Assembly (NCBI RefSeq): GCF_003386095.1
Contig: NZ_QREG01000008.1
Coordinates: 1 to 64,000, forward strand
Origin: Marinoscillum furvescens DSM 4134
GTDB lineage: Bacteria > Bacteroidota > Bacteroidia > Cytophagales > Cyclobacteriaceae
Reading direction: 5' to 3'
DNA: 64,000 bases
Position 1 is the stretch's first letter. Every line of letters begins with the position of its first letter. Of this stretch, positions 8,344 to 17,499 are shown in pieces. Made by a program: the position numbers and the translations under genes. Under the pieces are notes generated by a model. It was given only the letters and a program-made list of their open reading frames with translations, did no database searches and was not told the origin of the DNA.

Positions 8344-9694
8344 AGCCATTTGGCCCCCTTCCGGCAGGGAAAGACCCTTTTTCCTCTCCAGCAAGCGAGT
8401 ACATCAGCACCTGACCGTTGCCTTGATAGCCATTGTTGTCAGCCACATAAATAACGTCTCCCTTCACACCGATTCCGTAAAAATTAGATCCAGTGATCAA
8501 CGGTGCATCAGGAGCTACCTCTGCGGACGTAGCAAGTGAATAAACTGCCTTATCCTCACCTGACGTTCCCAGGTAATACAGGGTGCTTCCCGATTCATCA
8601 ATTACCATCTTTTCATTCCAGGCCAGCCCCTGGATGCCAGTGATTGTCTTGGACACTTCGTTTGTCGTCAGGTTGATTTCAGCAAGCTCTCCACTGCGGC
8701 AGATCACCCAAAGGTCTCCTTCTGCATCCATCACCATCTTATCAGGCCCAGATCCTGTAGCAATCGTTGCCGTTTTGCTGTCATCTGTAGCATTGTATAC
8801 TGAGATTGACGATCCTCCCACGTGGGACACGTAAAAGCTTCCATTTACCGCGAGCACGTGTTGGGCTTGCTCTTCCACATTGATGGTTTTTACCACCTTG
8901 TGCTCATTCAAGTCCACCACAGAAATTGTGCTTTCTTCCAATTGCCAGTTGGCATTGAAAGGTCCCCAGTTCGTCACATACCCTTTGGTACCAATAGCCG
9001 CAAATGCGTATGGGTTGCTAAACTCACCAGAGATGTACGCTTCCGACTCAAACGACCCTGCATCCAGGATTTCCAGCTTATCAGAGGCGTTGGTCACTGC
9101 ATAAATCATTCCGTCAAATTCCACCGCATTTTGAATAGTAGCAGCAAGTGGGTATCCATTGGCTGCAGCGAAAACACTCAGGTTGGTCTCCTGACTTTGG
9201 GTGTTGTAAGTGGAAAAGGAACCATCACCACTTTGGAAGTTGCCTTCATTGATCACCACTACATCCGCACCAAAATATTCAGTACTAAACAGTCTGACAT
9301 CACCATAACCAGTGCCCTTGTCAGTAGTCACATATACTCTGCCGTAGTACACAGTACCTGGAGTAAGGCCCTCAAACTCCACCGTAAACTCTGTATCCAA
9401 ATCAAAGCTTTCTGCAGAAACTGTCAGATCTGAAAGCGTGGGCTCACCAGGGACTGAGGATATAGCCACCCCCACTTCTGTAACAGAAAAATCATCATCC
9501 ATAGCTACGAGAGAGGATTTCAAAGAAAGCTTTGAGGCAGACGCCTCTACCAATGTGAGTTCAGAAACTTTGATTTGGGTGGCAGCACCGTCTACAGAGA
9601 TACCGTCCAGCACAATTTCTTCCGCGCTATCTTCACAAGCAGCTGCAAAAAGTGTGAGTGCGATCATCCATAAGATGTGTAGGTTTTTTTTCAT
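8330..9694 (-). CDS. Beta-propeller surface lipoprotein, BtuG-like B12 binder (probable)
   Basis: This 454-aa protein has a lipoprotein signal peptide (lipobox AAAC, Cys near residue 20), a fibronectin-III-like N-terminal domain (about 30-140, with LTPGTVYYGRVYVTT), then about 300 residues of repeated YncE-like beta-propeller blades (ISVVDLNEHKVVKTI, ISVYNATDDSKTATI, LAEINLTTNEVSKTI). It is downstream of btuB with a 5-base gap, behind the cobalamin riboswitch. Surface beta-propeller lipoproteins (BtuG) that cap BtuB and capture B12 are known in Bacteroides, so the same role is inferred here. Ligand binding cannot be read from the sequence. Confidence 0.75.
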   Translation of the reverse strand: MKKNLHILWMIALTLFAAACEDSAEEIVLDGISVDGAATQIKVSELTLVEASASKLSLKSSLVAMDDDFSVTEVGVAISSVPGEPTLSDLTVSAESFDLDTEFTVEFEGLTPGTVYYGRVYVTTDKGTGYGDVRLFSTEYFGADVVVINEGNFQSGDGSFSTYNTQSQETNLSVFAAANGYPLAATIQNAVEFDGMIYAVTNASDKLEILDAGSFESEAYISGEFSNPYAFAAIGTKGYVTNWGPFNANWQLEESTISVVDLNEHKVVKTINVEEQAQHVLAVNGSFYVSHVGGSSISVYNATDDSKTATIATGSGPDKMVMDAEGDLWVICRSGELAEINLTTNEVSKTITGIQGLAWNEKMVIDESGSTLYYLGTSGEDKAVYSLATSAEVAPDAPLITGSNFYGIGVKGDVIYVADNNGYQGNGQVLMYSLAGEEKGSFPAGRGPNGFIFR

Positions 9695-9699
9695 AGTCC

Positions 9700-11571
9700 T
9701 TAGTTAAAAATGTAATTGAGTTTAAATAAATAGTTGCGCCCGGGAGTAGCCCTTAGCTCATAGTTTTGATAGGCAGTATCCCAAATGTTTTTTACCGATG
9801 CACCCACCACCAGCTCATGGCTATTCCAGCTGAGTTGCTTAGAAAAATGTGCATCGTACAATGAATAAGCATCGATCTCGCTTGTATTTGATGCTTCAGT
9901 ATACCTTTTACCCGTATGTGCTGCTCGTAGGTCCACGCTCCACCCTCCTCTTGCCAGCTGCACGCGAGCATTCCATTTGTGCTTAGGCACATAGGGAAGT
10001 TGTTTTCCATTGGATGATTCATTCCCCATGAAACCCGCCTCATTGACGGATCGATTGAACGTATGGCCGCTACTTAACCCAAATTGCCACTCCGAGAATG
10101 TCCAGTTGACTTTGAGAGCATTTTCCACTCCAGTGAGATGAACATCCTGCGCATTGTCTGGACTCCAATATCCATCAGCGGGAAGCCACACAATCATCTC
10201 ACTGAGCCATGAACGGTAATGATCAATCTGATATCTAACATCCAAATTGCCCTTAACCCAGGCAAAATCAAGCCCTAACTCAGCAGCCACTCCATCTTCA
10301 GGCTTTAGGTTTAGATTACCGCCTGGCTGCCAATAGAGGTCATTTAGAGTAGGGAAACGGAAAGCCCGCGCCACCTGAGCACCTACCTTAGTGGTTATTT
10401 TTTGATTCGTGACCACCGCATATGTAAGGTCTAAGGATGGAATTACCGGCACAGCTTTCTGGTTGCTCTGATAGGGTACGCGCAGATTGGCTGTAGCCGA
10501 AAACTCATTTAACGGTGTGAATTTGGCAAAAGCATGAGGTGCATAGCGCCACTGCCGGGTATTGTTCTCATAAGCTCCCACATCCGGAAGCGCGAGCTCT
10601 ATATCAGCGCCCAGCCTGTAGGTAATGAGCTCAGAGCCCAGGTATTCGTAGTAGCCATCCCAGATGAACCTTTTGAGGTTGGTAGGTGAGCTCTCATTGT
10701 ACTGTTGATGATCGATCACCACTGCCAGGCCAGATTTTATATACCCCGAGTTTACAGATTGGTCGTAGCTTAGGTAAGTCCTCCAGTTAACATTGCGCAG
10801 TTGATCCTCTCCAGACTGGTCACCTATTATGGGTTGAATTTCACGAAAGTGGTAATTATACCAAACATCTGCAGTAAGCCTTCCTCCCCCAGCCATACGG
10901 TAAAACCCATTCAACTTTATGGCCTTCAGGTCACTTGCAGCATTGTTTTGTTTATAGGTTTCATTCCGAAAAGCTACTTCAAAGTCATTTTGCACTATGC
11001 TATTTACCGCTGCCAGAGATAGCCCTCGTTTCGCATTTCCTAAACTAGCCTTCATCCCTGAAAACACTTTACCGAAGCTACCCACCTCCTGACGAACATT
11101 GAATAACGCACCCTGATTTGGGCTACCGGATTTTAGCTGTACAGTTCCCCCAATGCTGCCACTTCCAAACAAGGCACTGCTGGCCCCCTGATGTACGGTA
11201 ATGTCTGAAAACAGGAAAGTAGGCGTACTGGAAAAATCGCTCTGCCCTAGTGTCTGACTATTGATGTCGATACCATGCCAGCTCAGGCGGGTCTGGCTAG
11301 AGGTGGTCCCACGCAGGGTGATTGAGCTCAGCTGACCTTCAGCCCCATACTGCTTGATGTAGACCCCTGTGCTCTGCTGCAAGGCATCACCAATGGAAGA
11401 TGAGCGAAATGGCTCCAATGTTAGCGAATCCAACTGCCCGGCGATACGCTCCTGAGCATAGCGCTCTACATCAGCTACTTCCACTGCCTGAAGGTATAGC
11501 GTATCTGCCTCCTGGGCATAGGCCAAAGCAGGAAGTAACAGTATGCAAACAAATAATCTATGTGTGACCAT
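9700..11571 (-). CDS. btuB: TonB-dependent vitamin B12 receptor, BtuB-like
   Basis: This 623-aa outer-membrane receptor imports cobalamin using TonB energy. It has a signal peptide ending ALAYAQ, a short N-terminal TonB-box region, a plug domain (about 45-155, with the motif SITLRGTTSSQTRLSWHGID and GSGSIGGTVQL), then a 22-strand-type barrel of alternating aromatic strands ending in YLFKLNYIFN. The length is close to E. coli BtuB (about 600 aa). Substrate is assigned from the cobalamin riboswitch in its leader and the divergent ABC importer. The BtuG-like lipoprotein gene follows after 5 bases. Confidence 0.9.
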   Translation of the reverse strand: MVTHRLFVCILLLPALAYAQEADTLYLQAVEVADVERYAQERIAGQLDSLTLEPFRSSSIGDALQQSTGVYIKQYGAEGQLSSITLRGTTSSQTRLSWHGIDINSQTLGQSDFSSTPTFLFSDITVHQGASSALFGSGSIGGTVQLKSGSPNQGALFNVRQEVGSFGKVFSGMKASLGNAKRGLSLAAVNSIVQNDFEVAFRNETYKQNNAASDLKAIKLNGFYRMAGGGRLTADVWYNYHFREIQPIIGDQSGEDQLRNVNWRTYLSYDQSVNSGYIKSGLAVVIDHQQYNESSPTNLKRFIWDGYYEYLGSELITYRLGADIELALPDVGAYENNTRQWRYAPHAFAKFTPLNEFSATANLRVPYQSNQKAVPVIPSLDLTYAVVTNQKITTKVGAQVARAFRFPTLNDLYWQPGGNLNLKPEDGVAAELGLDFAWVKGNLDVRYQIDHYRSWLSEMIVWLPADGYWSPDNAQDVHLTGVENALKVNWTFSEWQFGLSSGHTFNRSVNEAGFMGNESSNGKQLPYVPKHKWNARVQLARGGWSVDLRAAHTGKRYTEASNTSEIDAYSLYDAHFSKQLSWNSHELVVGASVKNIWDTAYQNYELRATPGRNYLFKLNYIFN

Positions 11572-11687
11572 GATTCAGCTTATAGTGAACAAAGCCACGG
11601 ATGTAACCATACAGAAAGCAGAGAATCCTCCCGAAGCAGGGCTATCATACTCTCCAATGCTTTCCTCCGAAGCCTGGAACGCGAACA

Positions 11688-11885
11688 CACACCTGGCAGG
11701 TCTCCTGGCTTTTCCCTGAGTTTGTCAGCCTTCCCATCTACCTTGCGGATCCTAGACAGTGACTTAGATCAGAACAAACTCCCTTAAGTGGGAATCACAG
11801 TTGCGGGGACAGCTCCCGATTTTTCTGCCATTGGCAAAATCACGGGATTCCCTTTTAATACCACTCAGCAGCGACTGAGCAGTAA
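11688..11885 (-). promoter_or_regulatory. Cobalamin riboswitch in the btuB leader
   Basis: Read on the minus strand, the leader contains AAAAGGGAATCCCGTG, then GGGAGCTGTCCCCGCAACTG, then AAGTCACTG, and finally the B12 box AAGCCAGGAGACCTGCC at 11711-11695. This order and spacing match the adenosylcobalamin aptamer. A hairpin CTCAG/CTGAG precedes it. The aptamer lies about 115 bases upstream of the btuB ATG, leaving room for an expression platform whose type (terminator or ribosome-site masking) could not be decided. High B12 should reduce btuB and the downstream lipoprotein. No second aptamer faces the divergent btuF gene. Confidence 0.92.
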
Positions 11886-11898
11886 CCATTGTGCGTAG

Positions 11899-11906
11899 CA
11901 AAGGTA
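11899..11906 (-). promoter_or_regulatory. -7 box TACCTTTG of the btuB promoter
   Basis: The minus strand reads TACCTTTG, matching TAnnTTTG. It lies just upstream of the riboswitch, so transcription would begin near 11892, at the start of the leader. No -33 TTG is seen at the usual distance. Confidence 0.5.
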
Positions 11907-11975
11907 GTAAGGCTTCAGCACTCCTGATCTAATTTTTTTTAGCCAATTTTGAAGCACCCAACGTTTTCTATTTAA

Positions 11976-13049
11976 ATGACTACTCTCAAGAACCTGTTTA
12001 CCCTTTTGCTATGCGCACTGCTTGGCTGCACATCACCATCCACGCAGCAGCAGGACGCTGACCGTGTGTCTACACTACAGGCATCGTATGCCACACGGTT
12101 TGACATCAGTGGGGAGAAGCTCACCGTACGAGAACCCTGGCCTGGAGCTCAGTCACCGATTTCTTATTCGCTGGGCAAATCTCCACAGCGAGTGGTAGTC
12201 ACTTCCACTACGCACCTGCCGTATCTGGAGTTGTTGGGGCTCACAGACCGGCTCGTAGGCTTCCCGGGTACGCAGTACATCAGCTCTCCTGCGTTTCGGC
12301 AGCAGGTAGCTTCAGGAGCTATCACCGAGCTAGGCCCTGATGGCAATATCAACCTTGAACTGCTCATCTCTTTAAACCCTGACGTGGTATTTGCTTTTGA
12401 TATGGGAAGCGAATCTACTACACTGGACAAGATCACCGAATCTGGCATACCTGTAGTCTATAATGCAGACTATCTGGAATCCTCTGCACTAGGGCGGGCC
12501 GAATGGATCAAGTTTTTTGGAGCTTATTTTGACAAGGAAAAAGCAGCAGACAGCATTTTCAACCATATCACCAATCGGTATGACTCGCTTCAGCACCTTG
12601 CCAGCCAGGCAGCCATCCACCCGACTTTACTCAGTGGCGTACTCTATGGAGATGTTTGGTTTATGCCTGGTGGGCAAAACTGGGCAGCAGAATTTTACAG
12701 GGATGCCGGGGGAGAATACCTGTGGGCAGACGACTCCACCAGTGGATGGTTAGAAATCAGCTTTGAGTCAGTCTTTAACAAAGCCCGACATGCCGACTAC
12801 TGGATAGGCACCAGCACCTTCAACACGCGCGAAGAGCTCCTGAGTCAGGATGCACGGTATGGGGACTTTGCGGCCTTTCAAAATGATCGAGTATATAACT
12901 ACAGCAAAAGGAGAAGTCCTTCGGGAGGCTATGATTTTTTCGAATCAGGGTATGCCAGACCTGATCGAGTACTTGCTGATCTGATCGCCATCCTACATCC
13001 TGAGCTGCTGCCAGATTACGAAACCTACTATTTCGAAAAGCTGCCATGA
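11976..13049 (+). CDS. btuF: B12 ABC importer, substrate-binding lipoprotein BtuF-like
   Basis: This 357-aa class III (BtuF/FhuD) binding protein has a lipoprotein signal ending LLCALLGC. The body shows SPQRVVVTSTTHLPYLELLG near the start and NLELLISLNPDVVFAFD mid-domain, typical of cobalamin and siderophore binding lobes, with the second lobe to the C-terminus. It is the first gene of a btuF-btuC-btuD operon with 4-base ATGA overlaps. The family also binds iron-siderophores; B12 is favoured because the divergent gene is riboswitch-controlled btuB and B12-using enzymes are adjacent. Its 70-base upstream gap shows no clear promoter. Confidence 0.8.
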   Translation: MTTLKNLFTLLLCALLGCTSPSTQQQDADRVSTLQASYATRFDISGEKLTVREPWPGAQSPISYSLGKSPQRVVVTSTTHLPYLELLGLTDRLVGFPGTQYISSPAFRQQVASGAITELGPDGNINLELLISLNPDVVFAFDMGSESTTLDKITESGIPVVYNADYLESSALGRAEWIKFFGAYFDKEKAADSIFNHITNRYDSLQHLASQAAIHPTLLSGVLYGDVWFMPGGQNWAAEFYRDAGGEYLWADDSTSGWLEISFESVFNKARHADYWIGTSTFNTREELLSQDARYGDFAAFQNDRVYNYSKRRSPSGGYDFFESGYARPDRVLADLIAILHPELLPDYETYYFEKLP

Positions 13050-14104
13050 TTCAAGATCACTTAGATGCTTCCTATGCCAAGTGGAGCAGGGTGCTCCTGT
13101 TACTGCTCCTGGCTTTGGTGGTTTGTTTCCTCCTCAATGTGAGTCTGGGGTCTGTCCACATCACACTGGAAGCTCTACTGAATTACCTGACCTTTCGTAG
13201 CACCGGCAATAACTCCTGGAACCTGATACTTTCCAACTTTCGGATTCCCAAAGCTTTAACTGCCCTACTGGTAGGGAGTGCACTGGGAGTAAGTGGCTTA
13301 CAAATGCAAACTCTCTTTCGAAACCCATTGGCTGGCCCTTATGTACTGGGCATCAGTTCTGGTGCTGGTTTGGGGGTAGCGCTGGCCATATTTTTAGGTT
13401 TTTCCGCCGGAGGTTTTTTGGAGCTCTCAGGCATCGGCCGTAGCTGGCTACTAGTTATCGCAGCAGCATTTGGTTCACTCACGGTATTAGGCATCATTTC
13501 ATTGGCAGCACAGCGGCTCAAAGACAGTGTAACGCTGCTGATCATAGGTCTGATGTTTGGCGCTACGTCCGGAGCTATCGTAAGCATTCTCCAGTTTTTT
13601 AGCCAGGCAGAAAACATACAGGCATACGTCATCTGGTCGTTTGGCAGTCTGGGTAGTCTTAGCTGGACAGAGTTGTCTGTTTTTATCCCCATTTTGGTTT
13701 TAGGGCTTTCAGCATCCATTCTCCTTTCCAAACCACTCAACACCCTGCTTCTAGGTGAAAACTATGCCGTGAGTCTGGGGCTCAACCTAAAGAGAAATCG
13801 ACTGTTCATCATACTGAACACCGCCGTGCTTGCAGGTACAGTCACTGCTTTTTGCGGGCCTATTGCTTTCTTTGGGATCGCGCTACCACATCTTACGCGG
13901 ATGCTGTTCAACACCACCAACCACCTGATGCTCACCCCGCTGGTTATACTTTTTGGATCTATCCTAATGCTCATTTTTGACGGCATAGCCCAACTGCCGG
14001 GTACAGAAATCACACTCCCCATCAATGCAGTAACGGCCCTGTTTGGTGCTCCCTTTGTGATCTATATTTTGTTGAAAAAGAAAACCCTCAACTACCGATC
14101 ATGA
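13046..14104 (+). CDS. btuC: B12 ABC importer permease, BtuC/FecCD family
   Basis: This 352-aa inner-membrane permease has about ten hydrophobic helices. Family landmarks are FRIPKALTALLVGSALGVSG followed by LQMQTLFRNPLAGPYVLG, and the late segment GPIAFFGIALPHLTRM, which carries the coupling region. It ends with TEITLPINAVTALFGAPFVIYILLKK split over the last helix, the normal FecCD ending. The start overlaps btuF by ATGA and the end overlaps btuD the same way, so translation is likely coupled. It forms the B12 channel with BtuD and receives substrate from BtuF. Confidence 0.9.
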   Translation: MIQDHLDASYAKWSRVLLLLLLALVVCFLLNVSLGSVHITLEALLNYLTFRSTGNNSWNLILSNFRIPKALTALLVGSALGVSGLQMQTLFRNPLAGPYVLGISSGAGLGVALAIFLGFSAGGFLELSGIGRSWLLVIAAAFGSLTVLGIISLAAQRLKDSVTLLIIGLMFGATSGAIVSILQFFSQAENIQAYVIWSFGSLGSLSWTELSVFIPILVLGLSASILLSKPLNTLLLGENYAVSLGLNLKRNRLFIILNTAVLAGTVTAFCGPIAFFGIALPHLTRMLFNTTNHLMLTPLVILFGSILMLIFDGIAQLPGTEITLPINAVTALFGAPFVIYILLKKKTLNYRS

Positions 14105-15084
14105 GCCTGCTCCACACTCACCAACTCCAAATAGGATATACTCAAGCCAAAGGAGCACCCAAGGTGCTTCAACAGGACATTTCTGTGTCGCTGGAGGCGG
14201 GAAACATCGTGTCACTTATGGGGCAAAATGGTGTAGGCAAAACTACTTTCATCAAAACCATATCGGGCTTGCTACCGCCTCTGGGTGGTGAAATCAAGTA
14301 TGGATCCCAAAATATCCGGAAGCTCTCTGCGGTACAACTTGCCTCTAAACTGAGCCTGGTGCTCACAGAGCGCCCTCATGCCTTTGACCTATCAGTAATA
14401 GAACTAATAGCTATAGGCAGGCACCCCTACTCCAGTTGGCTGGGTACACTGAGCAAAAAAGACCGTGAAGTAATCGACTGGGCCATCAGCGAGACGCATA
14501 TCAACTATATAGCAAACCGAAAGCTCTATGAACTCAGCGATGGCCAGCTTCAAAAAGTAATGATCGCCAGAGCTCTGGCACAGGAGACAGATATTATCTT
14601 GCTGGACGAACCAGCAGCCCATCTGGATCTTCATAATAAGATAGAAGTGATGATGCTGCTCCGCAAAATTGCCCGACAAGGCAAAGGAATCCTTATCTCC
14701 ACGCACGACATGCAGATCAGCACTCAGCTTTCTGACAGGCTTTGGCTGTTTAACTTCAACTCCCCGGTACAGCAGGGCACTCCTGAGGACCTGATACTCG
14801 ATGGCTCTCTCGAGAAGGCTCTCTACTTATCCAACTTTGGCTATGACATGATCCATGGCGCAGTAGCCATGGAAGCTTCAGGCCCTAAAATCAACCTTTC
14901 GGGAGATCCTACCCGCTCGTTTTGGACCACACAAGCATTGAAAAGGAATGGCTTCCAAATTTCTGAGGATGCAAGCCTTAGCCTGAAAGTAACAGACACC
15001 AATTGGATACTCGAATCACCGAAGGATAAAGCTGCCTTTGACTCCATAGAGCAATTACTTCAGCATTTGCAGTCTAACAAATAG
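14101..15084 (+). CDS. btuD: B12 ABC importer ATPase, BtuD/FecE family
   Basis: This 327-aa ABC ATPase energises the importer. Walker A GQNGVGKTT is at 41-49, signature LSDGQ at 145-149, Walker B IILLDEP at 165-171 and the H-loop histidine at 202. The signature is LSDGQ instead of LSGGQ, a common variant. About 75 residues extend beyond the nucleotide domain (from about 250). The extension has no motif I recognise and is longer than E. coli BtuD (about 250 aa in total). It is the third gene of the operon; no terminator is evident after it. Confidence 0.9.
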   Translation: MSLLHTHQLQIGYTQAKGAPKVLQQDISVSLEAGNIVSLMGQNGVGKTTFIKTISGLLPPLGGEIKYGSQNIRKLSAVQLASKLSLVLTERPHAFDLSVIELIAIGRHPYSSWLGTLSKKDREVIDWAISETHINYIANRKLYELSDGQLQKVMIARALAQETDIILLDEPAAHLDLHNKIEVMMLLRKIARQGKGILISTHDMQISTQLSDRLWLFNFNSPVQQGTPEDLILDGSLEKALYLSNFGYDMIHGAVAMEASGPKINLSGDPTRSFWTTQALKRNGFQISEDASLSLKVTDTNWILESPKDKAAFDSIEQLLQHLQSNK

Positions 15085-15173
15085 CATGAAAACGTCTGCC
15101 ACGCGGCATTTAGGCACATATTGAAAACCAAAGTGCATGTTTTGGAAGTATGTAGAGGTAAACTTCCTAATCT

Positions 15174-15896
15174 ATGAAATCACTTTTCCTAACACTCGGC
15201 CTCTTCCTCGCCACTACCTATCTCGCTTCAGGACAGTCGTTCTTCCAGGAAACCGATCGTTTTTTGGCTACCCATGTCCACTCTGGCCTTATTCACTATG
15301 ACAGCATTTCTAAAAAACCACAAGCCCTGAATCAACTTATTGAGTCCATCGCGGCGTTTCAGCTAGCTGGCACTACGCCTGAAGAACAGAAAGCTTTTTA
15401 CATCAACGCCTACAACCTACTGGTTATCAAGCTAATCATTGACAATTATCCCACTGAGGGCCCAATGAGTATCCCAGGTTTTTTCAATCAAAAAAAAGTA
15501 ACGGTGACCAATAGGTCTATGACGCTGGACGAGCTGGAAAAAGAAATCCTTTTTGAAGCCTTTCCGGATCCGAGGCTCCATTTTGTACTGGTATGTGCAG
15601 CAGTAGGATGCCCACCCATATCGGATTTTGCCTATAGTCCCGATTCACTGGAGCAGCAGATCCAACGAAAAACAGAAAGTGTGCTCAACACCAACTGGTA
15701 TGTGCGTGTCCACAAGGACAAAACTTACATTTCAAAAGTTTTTGATTGGTACCGTGAAGACTTTGTGACTGACTCCACCGATGTAAAGGCCTATATCAAC
15801 GCCTTCAGAAAGATAGCCATTCCAAAGAATCATCCTCTAGAAATCTACCCGTATGACTGGTCTCTCAACGACACCAAAAGTAGTGTTCGGTTCTAA
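15174..15896 (+). CDS. Secreted DUF547 protein
   Basis: This 240-aa protein has a cleavable signal peptide (ending near ASGQ) and a DUF547 domain: KAFYINAYNLLVIKLI near 85-100 and LHFVLVCAAVGCPPI near 135-150. Its function is not established for this family; the conserved Asn, His and Cys positions resemble those of transglutaminase-like folds, which is only a resemblance. It has its own 89-base upstream gap after btuD. Its stop codon overlaps that of the convergent neighbour by four bases. Confidence 0.8.
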   Translation: MKSLFLTLGLFLATTYLASGQSFFQETDRFLATHVHSGLIHYDSISKKPQALNQLIESIAAFQLAGTTPEEQKAFYINAYNLLVIKLIIDNYPTEGPMSIPGFFNQKKVTVTNRSMTLDELEKEILFEAFPDPRLHFVLVCAAVGCPPISDFAYSPDSLEQQIQRKTESVLNTNWYVRVHKDKTYISKVFDWYREDFVTDSTDVKAYINAFRKIAIPKNHPLEIYPYDWSLNDTKSSVRF

Positions 15897-16543
15897 AAAG
15901 CAAAGCCTACACCCAAACCGAGTGGACCAGGAATAATTTCTGTATCCGTATTGAAAATAGGAGGCATGAGAATGAGGCGTACGGCTAGTCCCGAATTGAG
16001 TTTTGGGTAAAACCGATAGCCTACTACAGGAGCAAGATGATACTCTTTGTGGGACTGCATTCCATGATAATAGGTACCACCAGCTCCTAGTTCTAACAGG
16101 TGCTGTCCTCTCCCCATGACTACAGTGAATTGGTGTACAAACACCGCATACCTTTCAGGCTCATCACAACCTCCAAAAAGGCAAAGAACACTTAAGTCTT
16201 CAGTACCGCCTACCCCAACAGATACGGACATCTGTGCAAAGCCCGAACCGTGCGCCGTGTAGTCATACCGCCCTCCTAGAATAAACCCACCTCCCAGAAA
16301 CCCATAAACCGCATGGTTGGGTCTATGATCATAGAAACCGTATACGATCGAGCTTATTTCTGCTTGATCAAGACCAGTTGTTATTTTTTTGCCGTGATGG
16401 TATGTCTTGAAAGCAACCCGATGTTCACTTTCAGAGAGGATTTGACATTTTATAGAGTCTCCATTGGTACGCACCACCAGATCCTGACCAACCAGCGGTG
16501 TAGTCATTAGAAAACATACAACAATCAGAAATGAGTATCTCAT
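15893..16543 (-). CDS. Secreted outer-membrane-like protein of unknown function
   Basis: The 216-aa product from ATG 16543 begins with a signal peptide (MRYSFLIVVCFLMTT, cleavage near LVGQ). An upstream in-frame ATG would add 24 residues before the signal and is disfavoured. Residues about 20-70 form a small beta domain (LVVRTNGDSIKCQI, AFKTYHHGKKI). The rest is glycine-rich alternating strands (GFLGGGFILGGRYDY, GLAVRLILMPP) ending in an aromatic VGFAF, as in small outer-membrane beta-barrels. I do not recognise a specific family. Confidence 0.65.
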   Translation of the reverse strand: MRYSFLIVVCFLMTTPLVGQDLVVRTNGDSIKCQILSESEHRVAFKTYHHGKKITTGLDQAEISSIVYGFYDHRPNHAVYGFLGGGFILGGRYDYTAHGSGFAQMSVSVGVGGTEDLSVLCLFGGCDEPERYAVFVHQFTVVMGRGQHLLELGAGGTYYHGMQSHKEYHLAPVVGYRFYPKLNSGLAVRLILMPPIFNTDTEIIPGPLGLGVGFAF

Positions 16544-16693
16544 AGCCCTGATAATCAGCCAACTAATATACACAAAACCATCATAATTAACGTTGGGTTG
16601 GAGTTCAAAATGCACCAGCTATCAGGGACCATTCGCCATAGAATACCCAGACTAGATAGAGTCCTATATAAAAATGCATCCGATATTTGCACG

Positions 16694-17485
16694 ATGGATG
16701 CAGTACAGCAGGGCACTACTCGAAAGTTAGAAAAGAAGATCAATTCAGAAATGGGCAAGGCCATCGCCGATTTTGGTATGATCGAAGAAGGAGACAAAAT
16801 CATGGTAGCGGTCAGCGGTGGCAAAGACAGCCTGTGCTTGCTACACTTCCTCACCAAGCTGCAAAAAAAGGCACCTGTAAAATTTGAGCTTCTTGCTGTC
16901 AATCTGGATCAGGGTCAACCTGGATTTCCTGATCACATACTTCCTGAGCTTTTTGCCGAATGGCAGGTACCACACCACATCGAATACCGGGATACCTACT
17001 CCATAGTGGTAGAAAAAATCAAAGGCAGCAAAACGTACTGCTCACTATGTAGCCGTCTGCGGCGGGGCGTACTGTACAACCTGGCAGCACGCATGGAGTG
17101 CAACAAAGTGGCCTTGGGACACCACATGGATGACCTGATAGAAACTTTTCTGATGAATGCTTTCTACTCTGGCCAACTAGCCTCTATGGCTCCACACTAC
17201 CAGACCGAAAAGAAAGGGATAAGCATCATCCGCCCACTCTACTCTATAGAAGAAAGCCTCCTGGCCGAATACGCTTCTTTGCAGCAATGGCCGATAGTGC
17301 CTTGTAATCTATGCGGATCACAAGAGGGCATGAAACGTCAGTATATTAAATCCCTGCTGAATAATTTACAGAAAGAAAACCCGATGATAAAATCGAGCAT
17401 CATGAATGCCATGCGAAATCCGGAACCGGAGTTTTTACTTGACCCGAAGCTGTGGGTTGGTGAGGTTGCTTCGAGCTCGCACTAG
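16694..17485 (+). CDS. ttcA: tRNA 2-thiocytidine biosynthesis protein TtcA
   Basis: TtcA inserts sulfur at cytidine 32 of certain tRNAs with ATP and an Fe-S cluster. The 263-aa product has the PP-loop SGGKDS near residues 42-47, a first CxxC in YCSLCSRLRRG and a second in VPCNLCGSQ, plus KVALGHHMDDLIETFLMN, all diagnostic. ATG 16694 is chosen because the family begins shortly before KKINSEMGKAIADFGM; an upstream in-frame ATG at 16598 would add 32 residues that overlap the divergent gene's leader. It stands alone between opposite-strand genes. Confidence 0.93.
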   Translation: MDAVQQGTTRKLEKKINSEMGKAIADFGMIEEGDKIMVAVSGGKDSLCLLHFLTKLQKKAPVKFELLAVNLDQGQPGFPDHILPELFAEWQVPHHIEYRDTYSIVVEKIKGSKTYCSLCSRLRRGVLYNLAARMECNKVALGHHMDDLIETFLMNAFYSGQLASMAPHYQTEKKGISIIRPLYSIEESLLAEYASLQQWPIVPCNLCGSQEGMKRQYIKSLLNNLQKENPMIKSSIMNAMRNPEPEFLLDPKLWVGEVASSSH

Positions 17486-17499
17486 CACCTATATAGCAT

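Noticed and set aside
8822-9433. 203-codon open frame antisense to the BtuG-like gene
   Set aside because: It is entirely covered by the propeller repeats of the opposite strand and shows no recognisable protein features.
11907-11975. Second cobalamin riboswitch for btuF
   Set aside because: Only about 70 bases separate the btuB promoter from btuF and no B12 box is present on the plus strand.
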